A DNA stretch of 64,000 nt from assembly GCF_000515395.1 (NCBI RefSeq), contig NZ_KI911782.1, positions 3,408,606-3,472,605 on the forward strand. Reading direction: 5' to 3'. This document shows positions 1 to 8,400 of this stretch, in pieces (position 1 is the stretch's first letter; the number at the start of each line of letters is the position of its first letter). The DNA is from Jiangella gansuensis DSM 44835 (GTDB lineage Bacteria; Actinomycetota; Actinomycetes; Jiangellales; Jiangellaceae). The position numbers and the translations under genes were made by a program. The notes below the pieces were generated by a model. The model ran no database searches and was not told where the DNA came from. It was given only the letters and a program-made list of their open reading frames with translations.

Positions 1-109
1 GGCCGGGCAGCGCTCGCAGTCCATGCTCGTCGCGCAGCTGGTGCTGTGTGTCGGCTTCCTGCTGTTCCTCGTCTATCCCGCCCTGATTGGAGTGCTCGAC
101 CAGAGCTGA
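1..109 (+). CDS. TadC-like pilus assembly membrane protein, C-terminal end only
   Basis: Only the last 35 codons are in the window, read in frame from base 2 and ending with TGA at 107-109. The visible part is one hydrophobic helix (LVAQLVLCVGFLLFLVYPAL) followed by a short tail. A terminal transmembrane helix immediately before Flp/TadE-type genes fits TadC, the inner-membrane platform protein (type II secretion F family) of the Tad pilus machine. The assignment rests mainly on this position; the conserved F domain lies outside the window. Confidence 0.6.
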   Translation, partial: AGQRSQSMLVAQLVLCVGFLLFLVYPALIGVLDQS

Positions 110-157
110 GACCGACCCGATCCGACCGACCGAAACACATCACCAGGAGACCCCAGC

Positions 158-391
158 ATGAAGCCCCAACTCTCGCCGGCCACGCCGATCGGCTGGCTGC
201 TGCTGAGCCTGCAGGTGCACACCGACCGGGCTCGCCGCGCACCTGAGCGTGGTGCGTCGGCCATCGAGTTCGTGATCATCACGGCGATCCTCGTCGCGCT
301 GGCCGCCGCCGTCGGCGTCGTGATCTACAACCTCGTGACGGAAGAGGCCGACTCCATCGACATTCCGGACGCTCCCGGCGGAAACCCGTAG
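158..391 (+). CDS. Flp/TadE-type small pilin-like protein
   Basis: A 77-residue protein with a class III prepilin signature. A basic leader is followed by ERGASAIEF (Gly32, Glu37), which gives the Gly/Glu(+5) cleavage pattern read by the TadV prepilin peptidase. A single hydrophobic helix follows (residues about 38-58), then a short acidic tail. It is probably the pilus subunit or a minor pilin assembled by the Tad machine. The start is an ATG preceded by ACCAGGAGACC. It lies between a tadC-like gene and two TadE genes, the usual Tad gene order. Confidence 0.72.
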   Translation: MKPQLSPATPIGWLLLSLQVHTDRARRAPERGASAIEFVIITAILVALAAAVGVVIYNLVTEEADSIDIPDAPGGNP

Positions 392-405
392 GCCGAGGTC
401 CTGAC

Positions 406-816
406 GTGCTGGCACGGTTCGAACGGCTACGGTCGAGATCAGAGCGGGGAGCGAGCTCCATCGAGCTCGCCCTGTACACCCCGATCATGTTCTTGATCAT
501 CTTCGTGATCGTGCAGTTCACGCTGACCTGGCACGGCAACCAGATCGCGGCGGCGGCGGCCCGGGAGGCCGCCCGCGAGGCGCGCATCGGCGGCGGGACC
601 CCGGAGGCGCTGGCCGCCGCCGAGGCACGCGGACGCGAGTACGCCGAGGCCGTCGGCAACGGCCACCTCATCGTCATCGAGGTCGAGGCGGTGAACCTCG
701 GGGACAACGTCCGGGTGACCGTCACCGGCCGGGCCACCGAGATCGTCAACAACCTCGCCCCGCAGGTCTCGCAGACCGTCGAGGGCCCGATCGAGCAGTT
801 CGTACCGGATCTATGA
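406..816 (+). CDS. TadE family pseudopilin
   Basis: A 136-residue protein with ERGASSIELALYTPI near the N-terminus. Gly precedes the cleavage point, Glu is at +5, and a hydrophobic helix continues through LIIFVIVQF. This is the TadE-like domain of minor pilins that help assemble Flp pili. The rest is Ala-rich helix and then a small beta-rich domain exposed outside the membrane. The start is GTG at 406. The stop overlaps the next start as ATGA (813-816), so the two genes are translationally coupled. Confidence 0.78.
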   Translation: MLARFERLRSRSERGASSIELALYTPIMFLIIFVIVQFTLTWHGNQIAAAAAREAAREARIGGGTPEALAAAEARGREYAEAVGNGHLIVIEVEAVNLGDNVRVTVTGRATEIVNNLAPQVSQTVEGPIEQFVPDL

Positions 817-1238
817 GCACCTGGCAGCGGGTCGCGCGCGCGGCGAGAAGGGAGGCGGGTTCCATGGCCATCGAGGTCGTGATCCTGGCGCCCATCCTCA
901 TCGCCGTCATGATGCTGATCGTCGGTTTGGGCCGCTACGTCGACCGCTCCGGCGACGTCGAGGCGATGGCCCGGGACGCGGTCCGCGCGGCGTCGCTGGA
1001 GCGCGATGCCGGGTCGGCCCGCAACGCCGCCCAGGCCATCGTCGACAGCACCACCCCTGGTGGCGTCACGTGCCAGCCGGTCCGTCTCGGCGGGAACTTC
1101 GCACCCGGCGAGATCATCAGCGTCGAGGTCTCCTGCGAGGTGTCGTTCAGCGGCCTCGGCTTCGCCGGCTTCCCCGGCACCGCGACGATGACCGGCGAGA
1201 GCTCGGCGCCGATCGACACGCTGCGGAGGACGACGTGA
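813..1238 (+). CDS. TadE-like pseudopilin, second copy
   Basis: A 141-residue protein. The N-terminal REAGSMAIEVVILAPILIAV again has Gly then Glu(+5), followed by a membrane helix, as in TadE/TadF minor pilins. The exposed part contains two cysteines (around VTCQP and EVSCEV) that could form a disulfide outside the membrane. It overlaps the previous gene by four bases and the next gene (GTG at 1235) by four bases, so this is a tightly coupled operon. Confidence 0.76.
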   Translation: MSTWQRVARAARREAGSMAIEVVILAPILIAVMMLIVGLGRYVDRSGDVEAMARDAVRAASLERDAGSARNAAQAIVDSTTPGGVTCQPVRLGGNFAPGEIISVEVSCEVSFSGLGFAGFPGTATMTGESSAPIDTLRRTT

Positions 1239-1681
1239 GCCGGCCCCGCCTCGCGCGGCGTCCCGCGGACGAACGTGGCGCCATCAGCGCCATGATCGTC
1301 ACGCTGATCGTGATGTTGTTCATGCTGGCCGGCCTCGTGGTCGACGGCGGCTTCGCCATCAACGCCCGGCAACGCATCTTCGACGACGCCGAGCAGGCAG
1401 CCCGGGTCGGCGCCAACCAGATCGACCTGGACACCCTCTACTCGACGGGCGAGGTAGTGCTGCTCACCGACCGGGCGGCCGCGGAGGCGCGGGCGTACAT
1501 GACCGCGCGCGGCTACGACGCCGGCCAGGTCGACGTCCGGGTCGGTCCGGGTCAGGTCTACGTGCATGCGGAGGACACCGTCGGGACGTCGCTACTCCAA
1601 CTGATCTTCATCGAGGACTTCGACATCGCGGGCGAGGCGACGGCACGTCCTGCGGTCGGCATCACGGGGGAGGCACCATGA
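1235..1681 (+). CDS. Tad secretion protein with TadE/TadG-like N-terminal helix
   Basis: A 148-residue protein whose start is best placed at GTG 1235, overlapping the previous stop. After a basic leader it has DERGAISAM and a long hydrophobic helix (IVTLIVMLFMLAGLVVDGG). It resembles the TadG/RcpC-type N-terminal anchor but lacks the Glu(+5) of the two preceding pseudopilins, so it may not be processed. The downstream domain ends in a repeated Ala/Gly segment. The stop codon overlaps the ATG at 1678. Confidence 0.7.
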   Translation: MSRPRLARRPADERGAISAMIVTLIVMLFMLAGLVVDGGFAINARQRIFDDAEQAARVGANQIDLDTLYSTGEVVLLTDRAAAEARAYMTARGYDAGQVDVRVGPGQVYVHAEDTVGTSLLQLIFIEDFDIAGEATARPAVGITGEAP

Positions 1682-4656
1682 GCGGCGATCCGAGAAGGGG
1701 AGCGCGACCAGCCGACATGAGCACGAACACGGGCGGGCAGCGTGGCCGCCGGGCGGCGCAGCGCGGTGAACGCACTGGACGGCCGGTGTCGCCGGTCGAG
1801 GCGGTGGCGGCTGCCAGCGCGACCCGGGAGGTCGGTCCGCAACGCTTCCAGCGGCGCGGCGTCCCGGAGCCGCAGCGCAGTCTGCCTCAGGCGCTGGCGG
1901 CCGGCTTCGCGCTGGCGTTGCTGGTCGTCGGGGTGCCGGTGCTGCTGCTGGTGCTGGGCGGCCCGCCGCCCGTGCCCACGTCGTGGCCGACCCGGGACGA
2001 CCTCACCGCCACCATCGGCGTCGAGCAGCTGGTCGGCGTGCTGCTGTGGGTGGTCTGGCTGGCATGGCTGCAGTTCACCGTCTGTGTGCTGATCGAGCTG
2101 CGCAGTGCCGTGCGCGGCGTCGGGCTGCCCGGCCGGGTGCCGCTGTCCGGACCGACCCAGCGGTTCGCGCGGGCGCTGGTCGCGTCGGTCCTGGTCGCCA
2201 CGGCCGCCGTCGGGCAGGCCGCCGCGGCGTCGCCGGCCGCTGCGCCGGAGGCCCCGCCGACCCCCAGCGTCTCGGTGTCGGACAGCTACGACGGCCAGGC
2301 CGAGGCCACCGTGCAGCACGAGGATGCCGCGCCGGTGCCGGCCGCCGCAGCCGAACAGGCCGAGGTCGAGTACCGCCTCGGTGATCTGGTCCTCGACCCG
2401 GAAGAGGGCGCGGAGCTGTTGGGGCAGAAGGTGTACGTGGTCCAGCCGCCCGACGGCCGCTACCACGACAACCTCTGGGACATCGCCGAACGCACCCTCG
2501 GCGACGGGCGCCGCTATCAGGAGATCTTCGAGCTCAACCGGGGCCGCGAGCAGCCGGACGGTCACGAGTTGTCGCTGGCCCGGCTCATCTACCCGAACTG
2601 GCTGCTGATCGTCCCTGCCGATGCTGCCGGCGTCGATGTCGTCACTGCACACACCCCGGCACCGCCGGAGACGCCGCCGGTACCGCAGCCACCGACGGCG
2701 CCGGAGCAGGACGGCAGTGGCCACGGCGAGGCCGGCGGCGAGCTCGGGGCCGGGCTGTTCGCCGACTACACCGCCACCGCGGAGGCCGAGCAGGTCAGCA
2801 CGAACCCGCACGCCGGTCTCCTCGACGCCGGCCTGCTGGGCGCGGGGGTGCTGGCGGCTCTGGAGATCCTGCGGCGGCGCCGGCGGACCCCGGAGCCGGG
2901 CGACGACGAGGTCGAGGCCGAGGTCGCGTTGCGCATCGGAGCCGACCCGGACCGAGCCCGCTGGCTGGACTACGCGCTGCGCACGCTCGCCGCGGGCTGC
3001 CAGCAGGAGGGCCGCCCCCTGCCCCCGGTCTACGCGGCCGTGGTGGACAGTACATCGGTGGAGTTGCTGCTGGCGCCGGCGCGGGCGGACGCGCCGATGC
3101 CGTGGACGGTGCTCGACGAAGGCCGCCGCTGGACGCTGGCGCGAGCCGATGTGAAGATCGACACCGAGTTGCGCGGCCGGGTGCTGGCTCCGTACCCGGG
3201 GCTGGTGTCGCTGGGCCGAAGCGGCGAGGCCGACGTGCTCGTCGACCTCGAGGCCGCCGGCGGGCCGATCTGCGTCGACGGCGATCCGGAGGTGACGTTC
3301 GAGGTCGTCACCGCGCTGGCGGTGGAACTGGCGACCAACCAGTGGTCCGACCATCTGCGGGTCACAGCGGACGGCCTGCCGGACGCCCTCAGCGCCTTCG
3401 ACCCGGGCCGGCTGCGGCTGGTCGACGGTGTCGAACCGCTGCTGCCGGAGCTGGCCGCGCGCCGGTCCGACCGCCTTGGCGCCGACGTACTGACCGGCCG
3501 GGTCCGGCCGGGTGGAGCGGGCAGCTGGATGCCGGAGTACCTGGTGCTCGGCACGCCGCCCACCGGCGAGCTCGCCGAGCAGCTGATGACGTTGACCAAC
3601 GCGGCCGGGCGGTCCCCGCTGGGCGTCATCTGCGCCGGCGACGTCCCGGGCGCGCGGTGGCGCATCTCCGTCGACAGCGCCGGGACGCTCGAGCTGCCGG
3701 CATTGGGCCTGTCGGTGCGCGCCAACCGCCTGACGTGGCGCAGCATCGAGGCCCTGGTCGGTCTGGTCGACCCGGAGCGCAGCAACGACCCCGATCCGGC
3801 CGGACCCGGCTTCAACGAGGCCTGGCTGCCGGAGGTCCGCCCGGAGGTGCCGCAGGTACGCACCCTGGTCACCGAGGCAGAGCTCGCCACCGCACCGGTG
3901 CGGGTCTACATCCTCGGCCCGGTGGTGGTGCAGGCCCGCGAGGAGATCGAGGTGGAGCGGCGGGCGCTGGCGACCGAGATCGTCACGTACCTGGCATTGC
4001 ACCGCGACGGCGTCCACCCGACGGTGTTGGCGTCGGCGGTGTGGCCGCGCGGCGTCACCGCGGCGGTACGGGAGTCCACGTTCGCCCGGGTCCGCGAGTG
4101 GCTGGGCGTCGACCGGACCGGCTCGCCGTACCTGCTGACCACCGAGGACGGCCGGCTCAAGCTGAGCGACGCGGTCGTCCTCGACTGGGACGTGGTGTGC
4201 GCGCTGCTGAGCCAGGCCCGGCAGGTGCGCCGGCCGTCGGAGGAGTCCGACCTGTTGCGCCGGGCGCTGCGGGTGGCCCGCGGCCCGGTGCTCAGTGACC
4301 GTCCGCAGGGCCGGTATGCGTGGATCGCGCGGGCCCGGGTGGAACGTGTGGCGTCGGACCTGCTGGTCGACGCCGCGCATCGATTGTCCGTCATCACCCG
4401 CGACGGTGGCGACCCGGCCACGGCCGCAGCCGCGGCCCGGGCCGGGCTGCGGGTCAGGCCCGCGGAGCAACTGCTCTGGCGCGACCTGATCCAGGCCCAG
4501 CATGCCGTCGACGGGCGGGACGGAGTCATTGCGGTGGAGGGCGAGATGAGCGAGACCCTCCTGGGCATCGGCGGCATCGACCTCGCGCCTGAGACTCAGG
4601 CGCTGCTCGAGGAGCTGGTGCCCAGCTCGGGAGGGAGACATCGCGATCTCGCTTAG
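1678..4656 (+). CDS. Large membrane protein with LysM and C-terminal BTAD (SARP-like) domain
   Basis: A 992-residue protein. Two hydrophobic segments lie near residues 75-95 and 115-140 and another near 165-185. A LysM-like peptidoglycan-binding module follows (about 247-312, around NLWDIAERTLGDGRRYQEIF), then another membrane helix (about 378-392, followed by RRRRR). The C-terminal third (about 740-990) has the winged-helix plus helical-repeat arrangement of bacterial transcriptional activator (BTAD/SARP) proteins, including VRVYILGPV and a region rich in ARVERVASDLL-type helices. Proteins of this layout sit at the end of actinobacterial Tad loci. A wall-anchored regulator or scaffold is inferred; no role is proved. 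The gene starts on the ATGA overlap at 1678. Confidence 0.8.
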   Translation: MSGDPRRGARPADMSTNTGGQRGRRAAQRGERTGRPVSPVEAVAAASATREVGPQRFQRRGVPEPQRSLPQALAAGFALALLVVGVPVLLLVLGGPPPVPTSWPTRDDLTATIGVEQLVGVLLWVVWLAWLQFTVCVLIELRSAVRGVGLPGRVPLSGPTQRFARALVASVLVATAAVGQAAAASPAAAPEAPPTPSVSVSDSYDGQAEATVQHEDAAPVPAAAAEQAEVEYRLGDLVLDPEEGAELLGQKVYVVQPPDGRYHDNLWDIAERTLGDGRRYQEIFELNRGREQPDGHELSLARLIYPNWLLIVPADAAGVDVVTAHTPAPPETPPVPQPPTAPEQDGSGHGEAGGELGAGLFADYTATAEAEQVSTNPHAGLLDAGLLGAGVLAALEILRRRRRTPEPGDDEVEAEVALRIGADPDRARWLDYALRTLAAGCQQEGRPLPPVYAAVVDSTSVELLLAPARADAPMPWTVLDEGRRWTLARADVKIDTELRGRVLAPYPGLVSLGRSGEADVLVDLEAAGGPICVDGDPEVTFEVVTALAVELATNQWSDHLRVTADGLPDALSAFDPGRLRLVDGVEPLLPELAARRSDRLGADVLTGRVRPGGAGSWMPEYLVLGTPPTGELAEQLMTLTNAAGRSPLGVICAGDVPGARWRISVDSAGTLELPALGLSVRANRLTWRSIEALVGLVDPERSNDPDPAGPGFNEAWLPEVRPEVPQVRTLVTEAELATAPVRVYILGPVVVQAREEIEVERRALATEIVTYLALHRDGVHPTVLASAVWPRGVTAAVRESTFARVREWLGVDRTGSPYLLTTEDGRLKLSDAVVLDWDVVCALLSQARQVRRPSEESDLLRRALRVARGPVLSDRPQGRYAWIARARVERVASDLLVDAAHRLSVITRDGGDPATAAAAARAGLRVRPAEQLLWRDLIQAQHAVDGRDGVIAVEGEMSETLLGIGGIDLAPETQALLEELVPSSGGRHRDLA

Positions 4657-4924
4657 TCGACGCTCTTGTATGACGAAACGGAGGTGACACGAACGTAGGG
4701 CGATTTCGATTCCGGAATGTCTGGGCGAATTCGGCGATCCGTCGATGACGGGTCTACGAAGCACCGGACCGGCCGCGTCAGCATTTGTCGCGGAGCAATC
4801 GCCGAGTCATGAGAGCGGGCCTGACCGAATGTCACCGAGCAATCGGCGACCGGTAGGCTCTTGCGATGTCGTGCCACACCCGACGCGGTGAGGCAAGAAG
4901 AATTCACAAGGGAGATAAAAAATC
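4657..4924 (+). promoter_or_regulatory. Intergenic region with candidate promoter for the WXG100 gene
   Basis: No gene is seen in this 268-base gap. A candidate promoter has -35 TGTCAC (4830-4835), an 18-base spacer and -10 TAGGCT (4854-4859). A near-repeat, GAGCAATCGCCGAG / GAGCAATCGGCGAC, lies around it. A strong Shine-Dalgarno (AAGGGAGAT, about 4909-4917) precedes the ATG at 4925. The -35 match is weak. Confidence 0.35.
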
Positions 4925-5197
4925 ATGGGTGTCGGTGCAGAGCTAAGTACCCTTGCGGAGCTCCACAGGACGTTCACGAACAACGCCGAGGCTGCTGAAG
5001 GCATCAAGACCGAGGTCGATGGCGGCGTCTCCAACGCGGTGTGGACCGGTCGGTACGCCGACGACTTCCGCACGGCGTGGGAGGACTACAAGCAGAACCT
5101 CGACACGCTGCGTGACGCCCTGAACGGTGCCGCGGACGATGTCCGGATCAACCACAACAACATCGCCGAGGCGACCGGCGAGCCGGACCGCATCTGA
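4925..5197 (+). CDS. WXG100 family type VII secretion protein (ESAT-6-like)
   Basis: A 90-residue, cysteine-free, helical protein of the usual WXG100 length. The turn motif is VWTGRYADDF, with Trp-Thr-Gly in the middle of two predicted helices. ESAT-6-like proteins are exported as helical-hairpin dimers by EccC-type ATPases. No classic C-terminal YxxxD/E signal is obvious in the tail (ATGEPDRI), so recognition may differ or may depend on a partner. The next gene downstream encodes a large EccC-type ATPase, which supports the assignment. Confidence 0.88.
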   Translation: MGVGAELSTLAELHRTFTNNAEAAEGIKTEVDGGVSNAVWTGRYADDFRTAWEDYKQNLDTLRDALNGAADDVRINHNNIAEATGEPDRI

Positions 5198-5218
5198 GTC
5201 CCTCGCATTGTCACAAGT

Positions 5219-5262
5219 GGTGGCCCGCATCCGCACGGCGCGGATGCGGGCCACCGCCTTTT
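5219..5262 (+). terminator. Intrinsic terminator after the WXG100 gene
   Basis: A perfect 16-base-pair stem, GGTGGCCCGCATCCGC (5219-5234) with its complement at 5240-5255, a five-base loop and then CGCCTTTTC. It would let the small secreted protein be made in excess over the downstream ATPase. Confidence 0.85.
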
Positions 5263-5302
5263 CCCGGCCACAGTGCGGGTTTCGTGAATGCGTTTCGTCA
5301 CC

Positions 5303-5358
5303 GGTCGCGCCGCCGGGTCGGCGCGACCGTCAGGTACGGTCGTCGGCGCCGGTAAGAT
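5303..5358 (+). promoter_or_regulatory. Palindrome and -10 box upstream of eccC
   Basis: A perfect 10-base-pair inverted repeat (GGTCGCGCCG, 5303-5312, with its complement at 5319-5328) is followed by a TAAGAT -10-like hexamer at 5353-5358. If transcription starts about 7 bases downstream, the TTG at 5362 lies upstream of the transcript start, which favours the GTG at 5404 for the ATPase. The palindrome could be a regulator site or a second hairpin of the preceding terminator region. Confidence 0.35.
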
Positions 5359-5403
5359 GCCTTGGGGGATCGTGATCTCCGGCTCGAAGCGAAAGACGGT
5401 GAC

Positions 5404-8400
5404 GTGCGGCTACTGGTGAGTGCCACTGCTGCGGGCGACGGCGACATCGTCGACCTCGCCATCGACTGCGAGGACGACGCCACGATCGCCGACATCGCCC
5501 GGCAGCTCGCTGCTCAGGTGCGCCCGCAACCGCAGGCGCAGATCGTGCACACCGCCGGCCGGCACCTTGGTGTCGTCGGCGAGAGCGTGTTCGACGACGG
5601 CCCGGGCGAGGGCGCCGGGGTGCCGCCCACGCTCTACCTCGGCAGCGTGCCCCTGGACCCCACCACGAAGGTGGCCGAGTCCGATCTGCGCAACGGCGCC
5701 CTGGTGGGTGTCGGCGTGCCGCTGCCGGACGTCTTCGCCGAACGTACCGGCGTGGTTCAGGTGCGCACCGTCTCCGGTCCGGGCGCGGGCCACATCGACT
5801 ACCTGTCGGCGGGCAGCCACGACGTCGGCGGCCGCGTGGGTGCGGCGGTCCGGCTGCGCGGCGAGGACGCGCCCCCGGTCGCGCTGCGCTTGGACGTCAC
5901 CGTCGACGGCAGCGTGACCGTCACTCCGGAACCGTCCCTGGCCGGGGTCATGCTCCCGCCGCCGCCGCGGGAACGGCCGCTCGACGGCCCCATCGTGGTG
6001 CCGAAGGACGAGGAGCCGGAGCCGGCGAAGAAGAAAAAGAAGAAGAAGGCCCGCCGCTTCAACAAGCGGATGGAGGAGCTGGCCCGCCTCAAGCATCCCA
6101 ACCTCACGGTCGATCCGGAGGCCGACCGTCCGTTCATGCACCTGGACCGGGTGCCGCTGGACGGGCCGGTCACCTGGCCGCCGGGTGGCGCCGTCGTCGT
6201 CGGCGACACCGTGCTGGAGCTGGCATTGCCGGCCGACCCGGACGCGTCGCTGTCGCCCAGCCCGGGCGGGGTGACGCTGGACTACAACCGGCCGCCACGG
6301 CTGCTGCCGCCACCCAGGCAGACGGAGTTCCGGCTGCCCAACGAGCCGCGCAAGCCGGACAAGGAGCCGTTGCCCTGGGCCATCGCCATGGCGCCGATGA
6401 TCATGGGCGGCGCGATGTTCTACTTCACCCGTTCGCCGTTCAGTCTCATGATCATGGTGCTGTCGCCGATCATGATGCTCTCGCGCTGGCGCAGCAGCCG
6501 CCACCAGCGCCAGACCCGCTTCTCCACTGACATGAAGACGTACGTCGAGCGGATGCGCAACATCGAGAACCAGGCGTATCGAGGCCTGGTCGCCGAGCGT
6601 TCCGCCCGCCGCCGCGATGTTCCCGACCCTGCGGCGCTGCTGCTGTTCGCCACCGGGCCGCGGTCGCGGCTGTGGGAGCGCCGGCGCACCGACCCGGACT
6701 GGATGCTGGTGCGGGTCGGCACCGCCGACGTGCCCAGCGAGGTCTCGCTGACCGACCCCGGCCGCGAGGACCACGAACGCGTGCTGCACTGGACCGCGCC
6801 GGACGTCCCGGTCGGCGTGCCGCTCGAACAGGCCGGGGTCACGGGCGTGGCCGGCCACGACGACGTCCGGCGTCAGGTGGCCGGCTGGATGGTGGCGCAG
6901 ATCGCGGCCCTGCACAGCCCTGCCGACATCGAGATGGTGGTGCTCTCCGACCCGGAGGGCGGGGCGGCCTGGAACTGGATGCGCTGGCTCCCGCACGTGC
7001 GGCGCGGCGAGGCATCCGAGATCATCGCCGGAATCGGCGCCGACGACGAGACCACCAGCCGGCGGGTCGCGGAGCTCATGGCCATCATGGAGCAGCGCAA
7101 GGCCGCCGCGGCCGACCGCGGTGGCGGCCTGATGTCGTCGCGCAACATCAGCTTCCCGCCGCTGCTGGTCGTGCTGGACGGCGCCCGCCGCATCCGGTTG
7201 ATGCCGGGCCTCATCACGTTGCTGCGCGAGGGTCCCCGGCTGGGCATGTTCTTCCTCTGCATCGACGCCGACGAACGGCTGCTTCCGGAAGAGTGCCGGG
7301 CGGTCGTCTCGGTCGGACCCACCTCCACCTCGGTCCGCCACACCGGGCAACCGACCATCGAGGGCATCCGCCTCGACATCGTCCCGCCGGAGTGGTGCGA
7401 ACGGCTCGGCCGGGCGCTCGCGCCGGTGAAGGACGTCAGCTCCGAGGACCTGTCCTCGTCGCTGCCGATGTCCAGCCGGCTGCTCGACGTCCTCAAGCTC
7501 GACCCGCCGACACCCGAGGCCATCGTGCAGTGGTGGACCACCGTCGGGCGTACCACCAAGGCGATCATCGGCGAGGGCATGGACGGGCCGTTCTCCGTCG
7601 ACGTGCGCGCCGACGGCCCGCACGGCCTGGTGGCCGGCACCACCGGTTCGGGTAAGTCGGAGCTGCTGCAGACGCTGATCGCGTCGCTGGCGGTGGCCAA
7701 CCGCCCGGACGAGATGACCTTCGTGCTGGTCGACTACAAGGGCGGGGCGGCCTTCAAGGACTGCAACAATCTCGCCCACACCGTCGGCATGGTCACCGAC
7801 CTCGACGGCCACCTCACCACCCGCGCGCTGGAGAGCCTGGCCGCCGAGCTGCATCGGCGCGAGCACCAGCTTGCCCGCGCGGGCAAGAAGGACATCGAGG
7901 ACTACCTGGCCGCCAAGGGCCCCGACGACGAGCCCATGCCTCGGCTCATGATCATCATCGACGAGTTCGCCGCCCTGGTCACCGAGCTGCCGGACTTCGT
8001 GAAGGGCCTGGTCGACATCGCCCGCCGAGGCCGTTCGCTCGGCGTACACCTGCTGCTGGCCACCCAGCGGCCGGCCGGTGTGGTCAGCGCGGAGATCAAG
8101 TCGAACACCAACCTGCGCATCGCGCTGCGGGTCACCGACGGCAACGACAGCCAGGACGTCATCGAGGCGAAGGACGCCGCCGAGATCTCCAAGTCCACGC
8201 CGGGCCGCGCCTATGCCCGGCTCGGTGCGTCGTCGCTGGTGCCGTTCCAGTCGTCCCGCGTGGGTGGCCGCCCGACGGCTCCGGACGCCGAGGTCTCGGT
8301 CGACCTGCGCCAGCTGTCCTGGGAGAGCCTGGGCCGGCCGCCGGAGCGCACCGAGTCCAGCGACGCCGACGAGGACGTCTCCATACCGTCCGACCTGGAG

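Noticed and set aside
1558-4764. Very long minus-strand open frame opposite the LysM/BTAD gene
   Set aside because: It mirrors codon structure of the plus-strand gene and has His/Arg/Gln-rich composition without any family motif; it is an antisense shadow of high-GC coding DNA.
5362-5403. TTG at 5362 as the eccC start
   Set aside because: It lies four bases after a -10-like TAAGAT, upstream of the likely transcript start, and the extra residues lack family similarity. GTG 5404 is preferred, though not proved.
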